This document shows positions 1-9,697 of a DNA stretch of 64,000 nt, piece by piece (position 1 is the first letter of the stretch; every line of letters starts with the position of its first letter). Location: assembly GCF_014199265.1 (NCBI RefSeq), contig NZ_JACIJG010000009.1, forward strand, positions 62,001-126,000, read 5' to 3'. Both the position numbers and the translations under genes were made by a program. The notes below the pieces were generated by a model that was given only the letters and a program-made list of their open reading frames with translations, was not told where the DNA came from and did no database searches. The DNA is from Brucella daejeonensis. Lineage in GTDB: Bacteria; Pseudomonadota; Alphaproteobacteria; Rhizobiales; Rhizobiaceae.

Positions 1-127
1 CTCTGGTCGCTTCCTTGAGGTCGATCCCTTTCGCGCCCGGATTACCATTGATAAAGGGATCGATCAAAATAACTGCTTTGTCGGTTTCGACACGAAAGGC
101 GGAATGGCCGAGCCAGGTGATTTTCAT
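1..127 (-). CDS. Metal-dependent hydrolase, UPF0173 family (partial, N-terminus only)
   Basis: Reading leftward from an ATG at 127, the first 42 codons give [17 protein letters not shown] followed by an [12 protein letters not shown] stretch. This is the typical opening of the UPF0173 metallo-beta-lactamase-fold hydrolases (WLGHSAF then a conserved D-P-F segment). The metal-binding HxHxDH motif would lie beyond the window edge, so catalytic integrity cannot be judged. It is divergent from ruvX with about 100 bases between the starts. Family assignment comes from the N-terminus alone; the substrate is unknown for this family. Confidence 0.8.
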   Translation of the reverse strand, partial: MKITWLGHSAFRVETDKAVILIDPFINGNPGAKGIDLKEATR

Positions 128-226
128 GAGCGTGCTCCTTACGTCTCGATTTCCATGTTCGGAACAGATATGACGCTTGCATATTTATAAGCAAGGTTGG
201 ATCACTTCAAAATCCGATGAGGACCA

Positions 227-718
227 ATGGCCGTTGTAGAAATCGATGAAATTCCGGCGCTCCTGAAGCCGGGGCAAACAATCGCAGGTCTGGATCTGGG
301 CACCAAGACCATTGGGTTTGCCATTTCCGACCTTGGCCTTTCCTTCGCGCATCCCCGCCCGGTTATTAAACGCACCAAATTCACAATCGATGCACAGGTT
401 CTGCTCAAAGCGCTGCAAGCCGACCGGGTGGGCGTCATTGTGATCGGTCTGCCGATGAATATGGACGGCAGTTCCGGTCCCCGCGTTCAGGCGACGCGGG
501 CCTTCGTGCGCACCATGCAGCCGCTGACCGACCTGCCCTTCGTCTTCTGGGATGAGCGGCTTTCGACGGTCGCCGCCGAACGCGCATTGATCGGCATGGA
601 CGTATCGCGCGGCAAGCGCGCCGAACGCATCGATTCGGCTGCTGCCGCTTTTATCCTGCAAGGCGCGCTCGACCGGCTGCACGCGCTGCGTCGGCAGAGT
701 GATTACGACGCCGGATAA
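227..718 (+). CDS. ruvX: Putative pre-16S rRNA nuclease / Holliday junction resolvase-like YqgF
   Basis: 163 residues with an RNase H-like fold signature. An early [13 protein letters not shown] strand carries the first acidic residue, [16 protein letters not shown] is the conserved middle motif, [10 protein letters not shown] carries the second acidic residue, and [15 protein letters not shown] carries the last catalytic aspartate. The family (YqgF/RuvX) matures the 5' end of 16S rRNA and was first proposed as a resolvase. Length is normal for the family, with a short N-terminal extension as in other Rhizobiales. The 3' end overlaps the convergent acyl-CoA dehydrogenase gene by 16 bases. Confidence 0.93.
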   Translation: MAVVEIDEIPALLKPGQTIAGLDLGTKTIGFAISDLGLSFAHPRPVIKRTKFTIDAQVLLKALQADRVGVIVIGLPMNMDGSSGPRVQATRAFVRTMQPLTDLPFVFWDERLSTVAAERALIGMDVSRGKRAERIDSAAAAFILQGALDRLHALRRQSDYDAG

Positions 719-2379
719 AGCTGATCGAGAATGCGCACCGCATCGTGGCGCGCATCCAACATGCCATAGGTGCTGCGCCACTGACCACCGAGCCGCGTTT
801 CGATGAAGGCGTCGGCAACATCATCCGCGCCAAGCTGGCGCAGTTCGGCAGCAGCCGCCGCATAAGCAAGCTGCTCCGTCAAAAGCCGCGCCACGCCCTG
901 ATCGCTTTCGGTCAATTGCAAGGCCGCACGCAACACGTCGATGGTGCCCTGCCCGCGAGGCCCAAGCTGTCCACCGATCCATTCCAGCACATCATCGAAT
1001 AGCGACGGCGCACGCGACAGAACGCGTGCCACGTCCAGCGCCATGACATTGCCGGAACCTTCCCAGATGGCATTGACCGGCGCTTCACGATAGGCTCGCG
1101 CCAGATTTCCGTCCTCGATATAGCCATTGCCGCCAAGACATTCCATGGCTTCATAAAGCAGCGCGGGCGCTGTCTTGCAGACCCAGTATTTGACCACCGG
1201 TGTCATGGTGCGGGCAAAGGCCGCCTCGGCACGGTCGCTCGCGGCCATATCAAAGGCACGGGCGAGCCTCATCGAAAGTGCGGTCGCGCCGGCTACATCG
1301 AGCGCCATATCGGCCAGAACGCGGTTCATTAGCGGCTGTTCGATGAGCGGTTTCCCGAATACCTGACGGTGACGGCTGTGATGCACCGCCTCGGCGAGCC
1401 CCACCCGCATCAATCCGGCAGAGGCCACCGCACAATCGAGCCGCGTCAGCGTCACCATATCCATGATAGTCTTCACGCCATCGCCCGGATTGCCGATCAT
1501 ATGGCCGAGCGCGCCGTCGAATTCGACTTCCGACGAGGCATTCGATCTATTGCCGAGCTTGTCTTTCAGGCGCAGGAGTAGAAAACCGTTGCCAGTTCCT
1601 TTCTCCGTCATGCGCGGCACGAGAAAGCAGGATAAGCCCTCTTTCACTTGCGCCAGCACCAGAAAAGCGTCTGACATCGGCGCAGACATGAACCATTTAT
1701 GGCCGGTCAGCCGCCATGCGCCGCCAATAGCCGGTTCGGCGCGAGTCGTGTTGGCACGCAAATCCGTACCGCCCTGCTTTTCCGTCATCGCCATGCCGAG
1801 CGTCACGCCATGCTTGGCGAGTGCCGGCTTCTGCGCAAAATCATATCTGCGCGACATCACCGCAGGCGACCATTGCTTATAAAGCTCCGGCGAGGCCATG
1901 AGAGCCGCAAGCGATGCGCTTGTCATGGTCAGTGGGCACAGGTGCCCTGCCTCCAGTTGCGCAGTCAGGTAAAAACGTGCGGCGCGGGCCTGATGGCGGC
2001 GACCGCTTTCCAGCGGGTTGTCTTCCCAGATCGAGCAATGCAACCCCTGCGCAATCGAGCGGCGCATCAGCGCATGATAGGCCGGGTGGTATTCGACCAC
2101 ATCAATGCGGTTGCCCTGCCGGTCATGCGTGCGCAACTTCGGCAATTCCGTATTGGCCAGACGCGCCATGTCCTGCGCTTCCACCGAAAGGACGAAACGC
2201 CCGGTCTGCTCCAGTTCGCCATGCAGTTCCTTCGGAAAACGGGCTGCCATCTGCATCAGAAGCGGATCGCCCAGATATGCATTGGTGCCGGTCATCGGCG
2301 GCGTCTGGTTGGTAACTTCGTGCGTTTTCAAAGGTTCGTCCCGTCCGTCTTGAATCAAATCGTTGCAAGCTTCTTGCAT
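703..2379 (-). CDS. AidB-like acyl-CoA dehydrogenase (flavoprotein)
   Basis: 558 residues from the ATG at 2379. The order matches AidB: an N-terminal segment with [28 protein letters not shown], then [15 protein letters not shown] (FAD-contacting loop), [18 protein letters not shown], and a C-terminal helical domain with [20 protein letters not shown] and [15 protein letters not shown]. In E. coli AidB is a DNA-associated flavoprotein of the alkylation response; whether this one has dehydrogenase activity cannot be read from sequence. An internal TTG at 2331 would give 542 residues, close to the E. coli length and better aligned at the N-terminus, so the true start may be there. It is divergent from pyrB and overlaps ruvX tail to tail. 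Confidence 0.88.
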   Translation of the reverse strand: MQEACNDLIQDGRDEPLKTHEVTNQTPPMTGTNAYLGDPLLMQMAARFPKELHGELEQTGRFVLSVEAQDMARLANTELPKLRTHDRQGNRIDVVEYHPAYHALMRRSIAQGLHCSIWEDNPLESGRRHQARAARFYLTAQLEAGHLCPLTMTSASLAALMASPELYKQWSPAVMSRRYDFAQKPALAKHGVTLGMAMTEKQGGTDLRANTTRAEPAIGGAWRLTGHKWFMSAPMSDAFLVLAQVKEGLSCFLVPRMTEKGTGNGFLLLRLKDKLGNRSNASSEVEFDGALGHMIGNPGDGVKTIMDMVTLTRLDCAVASAGLMRVGLAEAVHHSRHRQVFGKPLIEQPLMNRVLADMALDVAGATALSMRLARAFDMAASDRAEAAFARTMTPVVKYWVCKTAPALLYEAMECLGGNGYIEDGNLARAYREAPVNAIWEGSGNVMALDVARVLSRAPSLFDDVLEWIGGQLGPRGQGTIDVLRAALQLTESDQGVARLLTEQLAYAAAAAELRQLGADDVADAFIETRLGGQWRSTYGMLDARHDAVRILDQLYPAS

Positions 2380-2512
2380 CTAATCGCTAAAATTACGTCA
2401 TTCCAATCTCGATTCCGACCTCAAAGGCGCAGCTTTTTCTTGGGGAATCGCTCATCGCCGTTATAAGGGGAGTTGCGGGGCCTGTCTCATGGTCCTATAG
2501 GGGTGACTTGCC

Positions 2513-3472
2513 ATGATAAAAGAACCGGCCTCTCCGCTTTTCCTTCACCGCCACCTGCTTGGCATCAAGGGCCTATCGCCCCTGGACATTCTCTGCCTTC
2601 TTGATCTCGCCGATCAGGAAATTGCCGTTTCCCGGCAACCGGAGAAGAAAAAGTCCGTGCTGCGCGGTCGCACGCAAATCAACCTTTTCTTCGAAGCATC
2701 GACGCGAACGCAATCCTCGTTCGAACTGGCCGGAAAACGGCTGGGCGCTGATGTGATGAATATGTCGGTCGGCAATTCGTCGGTCAAGAAGGGCGAAACC
2801 CTGATCGACACCGCCATGACGCTGAACGCGATGCAGCCGGATATTCTGGTGATCCGCCATGCCTCGGCAGGCGCTGCCGCACTTCTGGCGCAAAAAGTCG
2901 GCTGCTCGGTGGTCAATGCCGGCGACGGCGCGCATGAACATCCAACTCAGGCCCTTCTCGATGCGTTGACCATCCGTCGCGCCAAGGGGCAAATCGAAAA
3001 TCTGGTCGTCGCCATCTGCGGTGACGTGCTGCATTCTCGCGTGGCGCGCTCCAACATCATTCTCCTTAACGCGCTGGGCGCAAGGGTGCGGGTAGTTGCG
3101 CCTTCCACGCTTCTGCCCTCCGGCATGGCCGATATGAGCGTCGAGGTCTTCAATTCCATGGAAGAAGGGCTGAAAGACGCCGATGTCGTCATGATGCTGC
3201 GCCTTCAGCGTGAGCGTATGGCTGGCTCCTTCGTGCCTTCGGTACGCGAATATTTCCACTTCTATGGGCTTGATAAGGAAAAGCTCAAAATCGCCAAACC
3301 TGACGCACTCGTCATGCATCCCGGCCCGATGAATCGTGGCGTCGAAATCGCTTCCGACGTCGCCGACGGACCGCAGAGCATGATCCAGCAACAGGTGGAA
3401 ATGGGCGTCGCCGTGCGCATGGCCGTAATGGAAGCGCTGCTCGACCCGCGCCGCAATGGAGAACAGTCATGA
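2513..3472 (+). CDS. pyrB: Aspartate carbamoyltransferase catalytic subunit
   Basis: 319 residues. Catalyses carbamoyl phosphate plus aspartate to N-carbamoyl-aspartate, the committed step of cytosolic pyrimidine synthesis. Carbamoyl-phosphate motif [20 protein letters not shown], the loop with [25 protein letters not shown], and the aspartate-binding domain ending in [14 protein letters not shown] are all present. The ATG is preceded by AGGGGTGAC. The stop overlaps the start of the next gene by four bases (ATGA), the classic pyrB-pyrC' arrangement of bacteria whose transcarbamoylase forms a dodecamer with an inactive dihydroorotase. Confidence 0.97.
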   Translation: MIKEPASPLFLHRHLLGIKGLSPLDILCLLDLADQEIAVSRQPEKKKSVLRGRTQINLFFEASTRTQSSFELAGKRLGADVMNMSVGNSSVKKGETLIDTAMTLNAMQPDILVIRHASAGAAALLAQKVGCSVVNAGDGAHEHPTQALLDALTIRRAKGQIENLVVAICGDVLHSRVARSNIILLNALGARVRVVAPSTLLPSGMADMSVEVFNSMEEGLKDADVVMMLRLQRERMAGSFVPSVREYFHFYGLDKEKLKIAKPDALVMHPGPMNRGVEIASDVADGPQSMIQQQVEMGVAVRMAVMEALLDPRRNGEQS

Positions 3473-4755
3473 GCGCCATCCTGTTTGAAAATGCGCGTAT
3501 CGTTGATCCCTCGCGTGGTCTCGATGAAACCGGTAGCCTGCTGATCCGCGACGGCAAAATCGTGGCCGCTGGCAGCGATGCTCGTAATCAGGGCGCGCCG
3601 GAAGGTGCCGAAATCGTCGATCTCAATGGCATGGCCATCCTGCCCGGTCTGGTCGATGCACGGGTTTTTGTCGGCGAACCCGGTGCCGAGCACCGCGAAA
3701 CCATCGCCTCGGCCAGCCAGGCGGCGGCGGCAGGCGGCGTCACCTCCATTATTATGATGCCCGATACCGATCCGGTCATTGATGATGTTGCATTAGTGGA
3801 ATTCGTCAAGCGCACCGCACGTGACACCGCTATCGTCAATGTGCATCCCGCAGCGGCCATTACCAAGGGCCTGCACGGCGAGGAAATGACCGAATTCGGC
3901 CTGCTGCGTGAAGCAGGTGCGGTTGCCTTCACCGATGGCCGTCATACGATTGCCAACACTCAAATCATGCGTCGTGCACTGACCTATGCGCGCGATTTCG
4001 GCGCTGTCCTCGCTTGTGAGGCGCGCGATCCTTATCTCGGCGCAAACGGCGTCATGAATGAAGGGCTGTTTGCAAGCTGGCTCGGACTTTCGGGAAGCCC
4101 GCGTGAGGCGGAAGTCATTCCGTTGGAGCGCGATTTGCGACTCGCCGCGCTGACCAACAGCAATTATCACGCCGCGCAACTTTCCTGCGCCATGTCGGCG
4201 GATGCCATGCGCCGCGCCAAAGAACGAGGCGGACAAGTCACGGCAGGTGTTTCCATCAATCACCTGTCGCTCAACGAGAACGATATCGGTGAATTCCGCA
4301 CCTTCTTCCGTCTGTCACCGCCATTGCGCAGCGAGGAAGATCGGCTTGCCATGGTCGAGGCGGTGAAAAATGGCACCATCGACATCGTGGTTTCCGCGCA
4401 TGATCCGCAGGATGTCGACACCAAGCGCCTGCCGTTTTCGGACGCGGAAGCGGGTGCCATCGGACTGGAAACCCTGCTTGCCGCAGCGCTCCGCCTTTAC
4501 CACAATGACAGCATTCCGTTGTTGCGTCTCGCAGAAGTGTTATCCACCGCGCCTGCAAAAATCTTCGGTCTCGATGCCGGTACGCTGAAACCCGGCGCAA
4601 GCGCCGATCTCGCCATCGTCGATCTGGACGAACCGTGGGTCGTGCGGGAGGAGGACCTGCATTCGCGCTCGAAGAACAGTTGTTTTGAAAACGCACGCTT
4701 TCAAGGACGGGTTGTCCGCACGATAGTCGCTGGCAAAACCGTTTACTCAGCTTGA
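3469..4755 (+). CDS. Dihydroorotase-like protein lacking metal ligands (probable PyrC'/PyrX)
   Basis: 428 residues with the amidohydrolase layout of class I dihydroorotases (ILPGLVDA, then a TIM barrel, then a C-terminal [20 protein letters not shown]). The family's metal-binding HxH after the first strand is replaced by Arg65 and Phe67 ([11 protein letters not shown]). Further on, the usual aHcEd reads LACEARD, the usual iaHvS reads YHAAQLSC, and the usual TDHAPH reads VSAHDPQ, so several zinc ligands and the catalytic Asp are missing. In Pseudomonas such a non-catalytic PyrC' is needed to assemble PyrB. The four-base overlap with pyrB supports that structural role here (inference). An active dihydroorotase should be encoded elsewhere. 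Automated pipelines commonly call this pyrC. Confidence 0.9.
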   Translation: MSAILFENARIVDPSRGLDETGSLLIRDGKIVAAGSDARNQGAPEGAEIVDLNGMAILPGLVDARVFVGEPGAEHRETIASASQAAAAGGVTSIIMMPDTDPVIDDVALVEFVKRTARDTAIVNVHPAAAITKGLHGEEMTEFGLLREAGAVAFTDGRHTIANTQIMRRALTYARDFGAVLACEARDPYLGANGVMNEGLFASWLGLSGSPREAEVIPLERDLRLAALTNSNYHAAQLSCAMSADAMRRAKERGGQVTAGVSINHLSLNENDIGEFRTFFRLSPPLRSEEDRLAMVEAVKNGTIDIVVSAHDPQDVDTKRLPFSDAEAGAIGLETLLAAALRLYHNDSIPLLRLAEVLSTAPAKIFGLDAGTLKPGASADLAIVDLDEPWVVREEDLHSRSKNSCFENARFQGRVVRTIVAGKTVYSA

Positions 4756-4826
4756 AAAACACCGCATAACCCGAAACAATCAATCGTGAATTCCGGGCAG
4801 CGGAATCAAAATAACAGGGGACGTTC

Positions 4827-5432
4827 ATGGCAGAACCAGGATTCCTAAGCGTGGCGCTCTTGGGCGCATTCGTCTTTGGCTATTTTCTTGGCTCCATTCC
4901 GTTCGGGTTGATTTTGACGCGACTTGCGGGTCTAGGCGATGTGCGGTCCATAGGTTCGGGCAATATTGGCGCAACCAATGTGCTGCGCACCGGAAACAAG
5001 AAACTCGCCGCAGCAACGCTGCTTCTCGATGCGCTCAAGGGAACCGCCGCAGTTCTCATCGCTTCGCGATTCGGCCCCTATGCAGCCATCTGCGCGGGCT
5101 TTGGCGCCTTTATCGGTCATCTTTTCCCGGTCTGGATCGGGTTCAAGGGCGGCAAGGGTGTCGCTACATATCTGGGTATCCTGATCGGGCTGGCCTGGCC
5201 CGGCGCGCTGGTTTTCGCGGCTGCATGGATCGTAACCGCACTCCTGACGCGCTACTCGTCTCTGGCCGCGCTCATCGCCAGCGTCATCGTTCCGGCGGCT
5301 CTTTTTCTCAGGGGCGACCACGCGATTGCAGCCTTGTTCGCGCTTATGACCGTGCTCATTTTCATCAAGCATCGGACTAATATTTCCCGGCTTTTAAGCG
5401 GCGCCGAAAGTAAAATCGGAGCCAAGGGATGA
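4827..5432 (+). CDS. plsY: Acyl phosphate:glycerol-3-phosphate acyltransferase
   Basis: 201 residues, five predicted membrane helices. Carries the three PlsY loops: [32 protein letters not shown], and [17 protein letters not shown] near the end. PlsY transfers the acyl group from acyl-phosphate to glycerol-3-phosphate at the inner membrane, the first step of phospholipid synthesis. It lies 71 bases after the dihydroorotase homologue, and its last codons overlap the start of dprA (ATGA at 5429), so the two are probably translated together. Confidence 0.96.
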   Translation: MAEPGFLSVALLGAFVFGYFLGSIPFGLILTRLAGLGDVRSIGSGNIGATNVLRTGNKKLAAATLLLDALKGTAAVLIASRFGPYAAICAGFGAFIGHLFPVWIGFKGGKGVATYLGILIGLAWPGALVFAAAWIVTALLTRYSSLAALIASVIVPAALFLRGDHAIAALFALMTVLIFIKHRTNISRLLSGAESKIGAKG

Positions 5433-6604
5433 AGGAAGGTGCGAATTCAAAAGCAGGAATTCGCCTTTCCCATCGTCAGCGGCTCAACTGGCTGCGCCTC
5501 ATCCGGACCGACAATATCGGCCCAGTCACTTTCCGTGATCTGATCCTGTTTTGCGGATCGGCGTCCAGCGCGATCGAAATGCTGCCGGATTTGAATATTC
5601 GTGGTGGCAGCGCTCGTCCCATCCGGGTCGTGTCCATGGATGATGCGGAACGGGAACTCGAAGCCATCGAACGCGCGGGCGCCCGCCTTGTCGGGATGGG
5701 CGAACCGGATTATCCGCCACAACTCAAAAACTGCGAAGCGCCGCCGCCCCTTGTCATCATCAAGGGAAATGCTTCCGTTTTTCACAAGCCTCCCGTGGCC
5801 ATAGTCGGTTCACGCAACGCGTCCGTGGTAGGCGCGCGATTTACAGAACAACTGGCGCACGATCTGGGCGAATCAGGGTTTGCCATTATCTCCGGCCTTG
5901 CACGGGGTATCGATGCTGCCGCCCATCGCGCAAGCATCGATACCGGAACCGTGGCCGTACTTGCAGGGGGGCTTGATCGCCCTTATCCGCCTGAAAATCT
6001 TTCACTCTATCATGCCATCGCGGAACAGGGCGGCGCCCTGATAACCGAAATGCCCATGGGGGCCGAACCGCGTTCGCGCGATTTCCCGCGTCGCAATCGC
6101 ATTATCGCTGCGCTTTCACTCGGACTGGTGGTCGTCGAGGCCGCCGAACGTTCGGGATCACTGATCAGCGCACGAATGGCCGGAGAAATGGGGCGTACAG
6201 TGTTTGCCGTTCCCGGATCGCCGCTCGATCCACGAGCCAAGGGGACGAACCTGCTCCTCAAACAGGGCGCGACACTCGTGACCGGGGCCGCCGACATTAT
6301 CGAGACGGTGATGCCGCTCACAGGGGCTTACGACAAGACCTCCCATCTGTGCGAACAACCCGCTCTACCGATCCAACTTGCACCAGAGCCGGAACAGTTC
6401 CAGGCAGTTGCCAGCGAGAACGAGCGCGACATCATCGTGGATGCGTTGGGACCGGTTCCGACAGATATCGATTCACTGGTGCGCCATACAGGAATAGAAA
6501 CCGGCACAATCCAGCTGGTTTTGCTTGAACTGGATCTCGCGGGACGGCTGAACCGCTATCCCGGCAATCGGATTGCCCTGGTTCCGATTACAGAGAACCA
6601 TTAG
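5429..6604 (+). CDS. dprA: DNA-processing protein DprA (Smf), RecA loader on single-stranded DNA
   Basis: 391 residues. An N-terminal helical region (about 1-85) precedes the extended Rossmann fold: [73 protein letters not shown] and [18 protein letters not shown]-terminal winged-helix-like segment (about 325-385) resembles the DML1-type domain. DprA protects incoming single-stranded DNA and loads RecA during transformation; in non-competent species the role is uncertain. It overlaps plsY by four bases and ends 7 bases before a convergent small gene. Confidence 0.95.
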   Translation: MKEGANSKAGIRLSHRQRLNWLRLIRTDNIGPVTFRDLILFCGSASSAIEMLPDLNIRGGSARPIRVVSMDDAERELEAIERAGARLVGMGEPDYPPQLKNCEAPPPLVIIKGNASVFHKPPVAIVGSRNASVVGARFTEQLAHDLGESGFAIISGLARGIDAAAHRASIDTGTVAVLAGGLDRPYPPENLSLYHAIAEQGGALITEMPMGAEPRSRDFPRRNRIIAALSLGLVVVEAAERSGSLISARMAGEMGRTVFAVPGSPLDPRAKGTNLLLKQGATLVTGAADIIETVMPLTGAYDKTSHLCEQPALPIQLAPEPEQFQAVASENERDIIVDALGPVPTDIDSLVRHTGIETGTIQLVLLELDLAGRLNRYPGNRIALVPITENH

Positions 6605-6611
6605 CACCAAA

Positions 6612-6833
6612 TTAACAGGTCCTGATCCTAATGCTGGTTTCTGTGTTGCGCGTCTCCCGCGCTTCGAGCAGCGCCATTTCGATCATATATGCCAGCAACG
6701 GTTGGTCGGCATTCTTTGCCATATCCCCAAGCTGCTCCAGCATTTGCTCTATATATAGCAAAGTGTCATAGTGAGTCGTTGTTCCGATTTTTCCATCGTT
6801 CTCGGCATTGGGTGTGCCAGCCATTTCATTCAT
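6612..6833 (-). CDS. Conserved small protein of unknown function (73 aa)
   Basis: Acidic, helical 73-residue protein. The central segment YIEQMLEQLGDMAKNADQ followed by LLAYMIEMALLEA looks like a pair of amphipathic helices, and I have the impression of similar short proteins in other Rhizobiales. The ATG at 6833 is preceded by CGGAG with a suitable gap, supporting this start over the ATG at 6824. No catalytic motif, signal peptide or membrane segment is visible. It is convergent with dprA. I cannot assign a function. Confidence 0.65.
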   Translation of the reverse strand: MNEMAGTPNAENDGKIGTTTHYDTLLYIEQMLEQLGDMAKNADQPLLAYMIEMALLEARETRNTETSIRIRTC

Positions 6834-7045
6834 GAAAATCTCCGACGGATCGATTCAGGCATACTTTATCGCGTGTAAAACTACCACTGGTTACATATGT
6901 CGTAATAGCAATCATAAGTTGTATTTGCTGAATTTTGTCCTCTCGCTCTTGACCAAACGCCGCCCGCTGTTCATGTGATGGCAACGAATTTCTCGCGGGA
7001 AGGAGGTATTTTATCTCCATGGGACGCGAATCTGGGTTGCTTTAA
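6834..7045. other. Intergenic region between the 73-aa gene and topA
   Basis: A divergent 212-base region expected to hold the promoters of both neighbours. A 64-residue frame exists here on the minus strand (6826-7020), but its composition is not protein-like and it would block the promoter space. No clear operator or riboswitch was seen. Confidence 0.5.
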
Positions 7046-9694
7046 ATGAACGTCGTTGTTGTCGAATCGCCTGCCAAGGCTAAAACCATCAATAAGTATC
7101 TGGGCTCGGACTATAAAGTCCTGGCCTCGTTCGGTCATGTCCGCGACCTGCCGGCCAAGGACGGCTCCGTACGGCCCGACGAAGATTTTGCCATGTCGTG
7201 GGAGGTCGATAGCAATTCGTCCAAGCGGCTTGCCGACATTGTCAGAGCGCTGAAAGACAGTGACGGCATCATTCTCGCAACCGACCCGGATCGCGAAGGT
7301 GAAGCCATCTCATGGCATGTGCTCGAAGTGCTCAACCAGAAGAAGGCGCTCAAGGGCAAGACGGTAAAGCGTGTGGCTTTCAACGCCATCACCAAGAAAG
7401 CCGTTCTGGACGCCATTGCCAATCCGCGTGATATTGACGAGCCCTTGGTGGATGCCTATCTGGCCCGCCGCGCCCTCGACTATCTCGTCGGCTTCACGCT
7501 CTCTCCCGTTTTGTGGCGCAAGCTTCCCGGCGCTCGCTCGGCTGGCCGTGTTCAATCCGTTGCGCTGCGACTGGTAGCCGACCGTGAGGCGGAAATCGAA
7601 CGCTTTATCCGCGAGGAATACTGGAATATCGCCGCGCTTTTGAAAACGCCGCGCAACGACAGTTTTACCGCCCGCCTCACCGTCGTTGACGGCAAGAAGC
7701 TCGGCAAGCTCGACATCAAGAACGGCGAGCAGGCGACTGCGATCCGTACCATGCTTGAAGGCGCGAGCTTCAACGCCCTTTCCGTTGAAGCAAAGCCGAC
7801 CAAGCGCAATCCCGGCCCTCCTTTCACCACCTCGACGCTGCAACAGGCAGCATCCGGGCAGCTTGGCTTTACGGCATCGCGCACAATGCAGGTCGCGCAG
7901 CGTCTTTACGAAGGCGTCGACATTGGCGGCGAAACAGCCGGCCTCATTACCTATATGCGTACGGATGGCGTGCAGATGGCGCCGGAAGCCATCAGTGCGG
8001 CCCGCGACGCCATCGGCAAGAGTTTCGGTGCGAAATACGTACCTGAAAAGCCGCGCTATTATTCCAGCAAGGCGAAAAACGCGCAGGAAGCCCACGAAGC
8101 CATCCGCCCAACGGACTTCTTACGCCATCCGAAGGATGTGCGCCGCTATCTCGATGATGATCAGGCCCGGCTTTACGAACTGGTCTGGAAACGCGCCATC
8201 GCCAGCCAGATGCAGGCAGCCGATATCGAACGCACGACCGTCGATATCGAAGCCGTCAACGGCTCGCGTTCCGCGATGCTGCGCGCCAATGGTTCGGTGA
8301 CGAAATTCGACGGCTTCCTCGCTGCTTATATGGACCATCGCGAGGAAGAGGACGACGACGAGGATAGCGCAAAGCTGCCGGAAATCCGCTCCGGCGAAGC
8401 TGTGGCGCGGGAAAAAATCGATGCGACCCAGCATTCGACAGAACCGCCTCCGCGTTATTCCGAAGCCTCGCTCATCAAGAAAATGGAAGAGCTGGGCATC
8501 GGTCGCCCTTCGACCTATGCGGCAACGCTGGCAACCTTGCGTGACCGTGAATATATCACGATAGACAAGCGCAAGCTTATTCCCGAGCCGAAGGGGCGAC
8601 TGGTCACGGCGTTTCTCGAGAGCTTCTTCGAACGCTATGTGGAATATGACTTCACGGCGGATCTCGAGGAAAAGCTCGACCTGATTTCCGATGGCAAGCT
8701 TTCCTGGAAAGACGTGTTGCGTGACTTCTGGCGCGATTTCTCCGGCTCGGTCGATGATATCAAGGAGCTGCGTGTCACCAATGTTCTGGACGCGCTGAAC
8801 GAAGAGCTTGCACCGCTTGTGTTCCCGGCACGCGAAGACGGCAGCGATCCCCGCTCCTGCCCGACTTGCGGTACAGGCACACTGTCGCTGAAGCTTGGCA
8901 AATACGGCGCATTCGTTGGCTGCTCCAACTATCCGGAGTGTAAATATACGCGTCAGCTCGGCGGTGACGCCAACGGTGAGGCGTCGGCTTCCGACGAGCC
9001 AAAATCTCTCGGCAAGGACCCGTTCACGGGCGAAGAAATCACTGCGCGGACGGGACGTTTTGGTCCTTATGTCCAGCGTGGCGAAGGCAAGGAAGCCAAG
9101 CGCGCAAGCCTGCCGAAAGGCTGGACGCCGGATTCGCTCAATCACGAAAAAGCCGTAGCGCTTCTGTCGTTGCCGCGCGATATCGGCGCACACCCGGAAA
9201 CCGGCAAGATGATCTCCGCGGGCATCGGGCGCTATGGTCCCTATGTCAGCCACGATGGCACCTTCGCCAATCTGGAAAATGCAGAGGAAGTCTTTTCGGT
9301 TGGCCTCAACCGCGCTGTCTCCGTGCTCGCCGACAAACAGGCGAAGGGCGGCGGTCGCGGCCGGTCGACACCCGCCGCTCTTGCCACGCTCGGCGATCAC
9401 CCGGATGGTGGTGCCATCACTGTGCGCGACGGTCGTTACGGACTCTATGTCAATTGGGGCAAGGTGAACGCCACTCTGCCGAAGGGCAAGGACCCGGCCA
9501 GCGTGACATTGGAAGAAGCGCTGGAACTGATCGTGGCAAAGGCAGGCTCGAGCAAGAAAAAGGCTCCCGCACGCAAAGCTGCGGCAAGTTCGGAAAAGAA
9601 AAGCACCGCGAAAAAACCGGCTGCGAAAAAGGCGCCCGCAAAGGCCAAATCGAAAGTCAAGGCCAAGGCTGGAGCCGAGGCAGCAGAGGAGTAG
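7046..9694 (+). CDS. topA: DNA topoisomerase I (type IA)
   Basis: 882 residues. TOPRIM domain at about 1-115 (VVVESPAKAKTINKYLG; ATDPDREGEAISWH), then the type IA core with the active-site tyrosine in GLITYMRTDGVQM and the conserved EAHEAIRPT. A four-cysteine zinc ribbon CPTCGTGTLSLKLGKYGAFV...C...C sits near residue 620-650. It is followed by degenerate ribbon repeats that keep the GRFGPYV / GRYGPYV / GRYGLYV signature, and by a Lys-Ala-rich tail (about 840-882). It relaxes negative supercoils. The stop is three bases before the TTG start of rnr, indicating one transcript. Confidence 0.97.
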   Translation: MNVVVVESPAKAKTINKYLGSDYKVLASFGHVRDLPAKDGSVRPDEDFAMSWEVDSNSSKRLADIVRALKDSDGIILATDPDREGEAISWHVLEVLNQKKALKGKTVKRVAFNAITKKAVLDAIANPRDIDEPLVDAYLARRALDYLVGFTLSPVLWRKLPGARSAGRVQSVALRLVADREAEIERFIREEYWNIAALLKTPRNDSFTARLTVVDGKKLGKLDIKNGEQATAIRTMLEGASFNALSVEAKPTKRNPGPPFTTSTLQQAASGQLGFTASRTMQVAQRLYEGVDIGGETAGLITYMRTDGVQMAPEAISAARDAIGKSFGAKYVPEKPRYYSSKAKNAQEAHEAIRPTDFLRHPKDVRRYLDDDQARLYELVWKRAIASQMQAADIERTTVDIEAVNGSRSAMLRANGSVTKFDGFLAAYMDHREEEDDDEDSAKLPEIRSGEAVAREKIDATQHSTEPPPRYSEASLIKKMEELGIGRPSTYAATLATLRDREYITIDKRKLIPEPKGRLVTAFLESFFERYVEYDFTADLEEKLDLISDGKLSWKDVLRDFWRDFSGSVDDIKELRVTNVLDALNEELAPLVFPAREDGSDPRSCPTCGTGTLSLKLGKYGAFVGCSNYPECKYTRQLGGDANGEASASDEPKSLGKDPFTGEEITARTGRFGPYVQRGEGKEAKRASLPKGWTPDSLNHEKAVALLSLPRDIGAHPETGKMISAGIGRYGPYVSHDGTFANLENAEEVFSVGLNRAVSVLADKQAKGGGRGRSTPAALATLGDHPDGGAITVRDGRYGLYVNWGKVNATLPKGKDPASVTLEEALELIVAKAGSSKKKAPARKAAASSEKKSTAKKPAAKKAPAKAKSKVKAKAGAEAAEE

Positions 9695-9697
9695 CAA

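Noticed and set aside
6826-7020. 64-residue frame between dprA and topA
   Set aside because: It overlaps the start of the more credible 73-residue gene on the same strand and fills the space needed for the topA promoter.
8120-9697. A 525-codon antisense frame inside topA
   Set aside because: It mirrors topA, including its zinc ribbons and Lys-rich tail, and has no recognisable domain.
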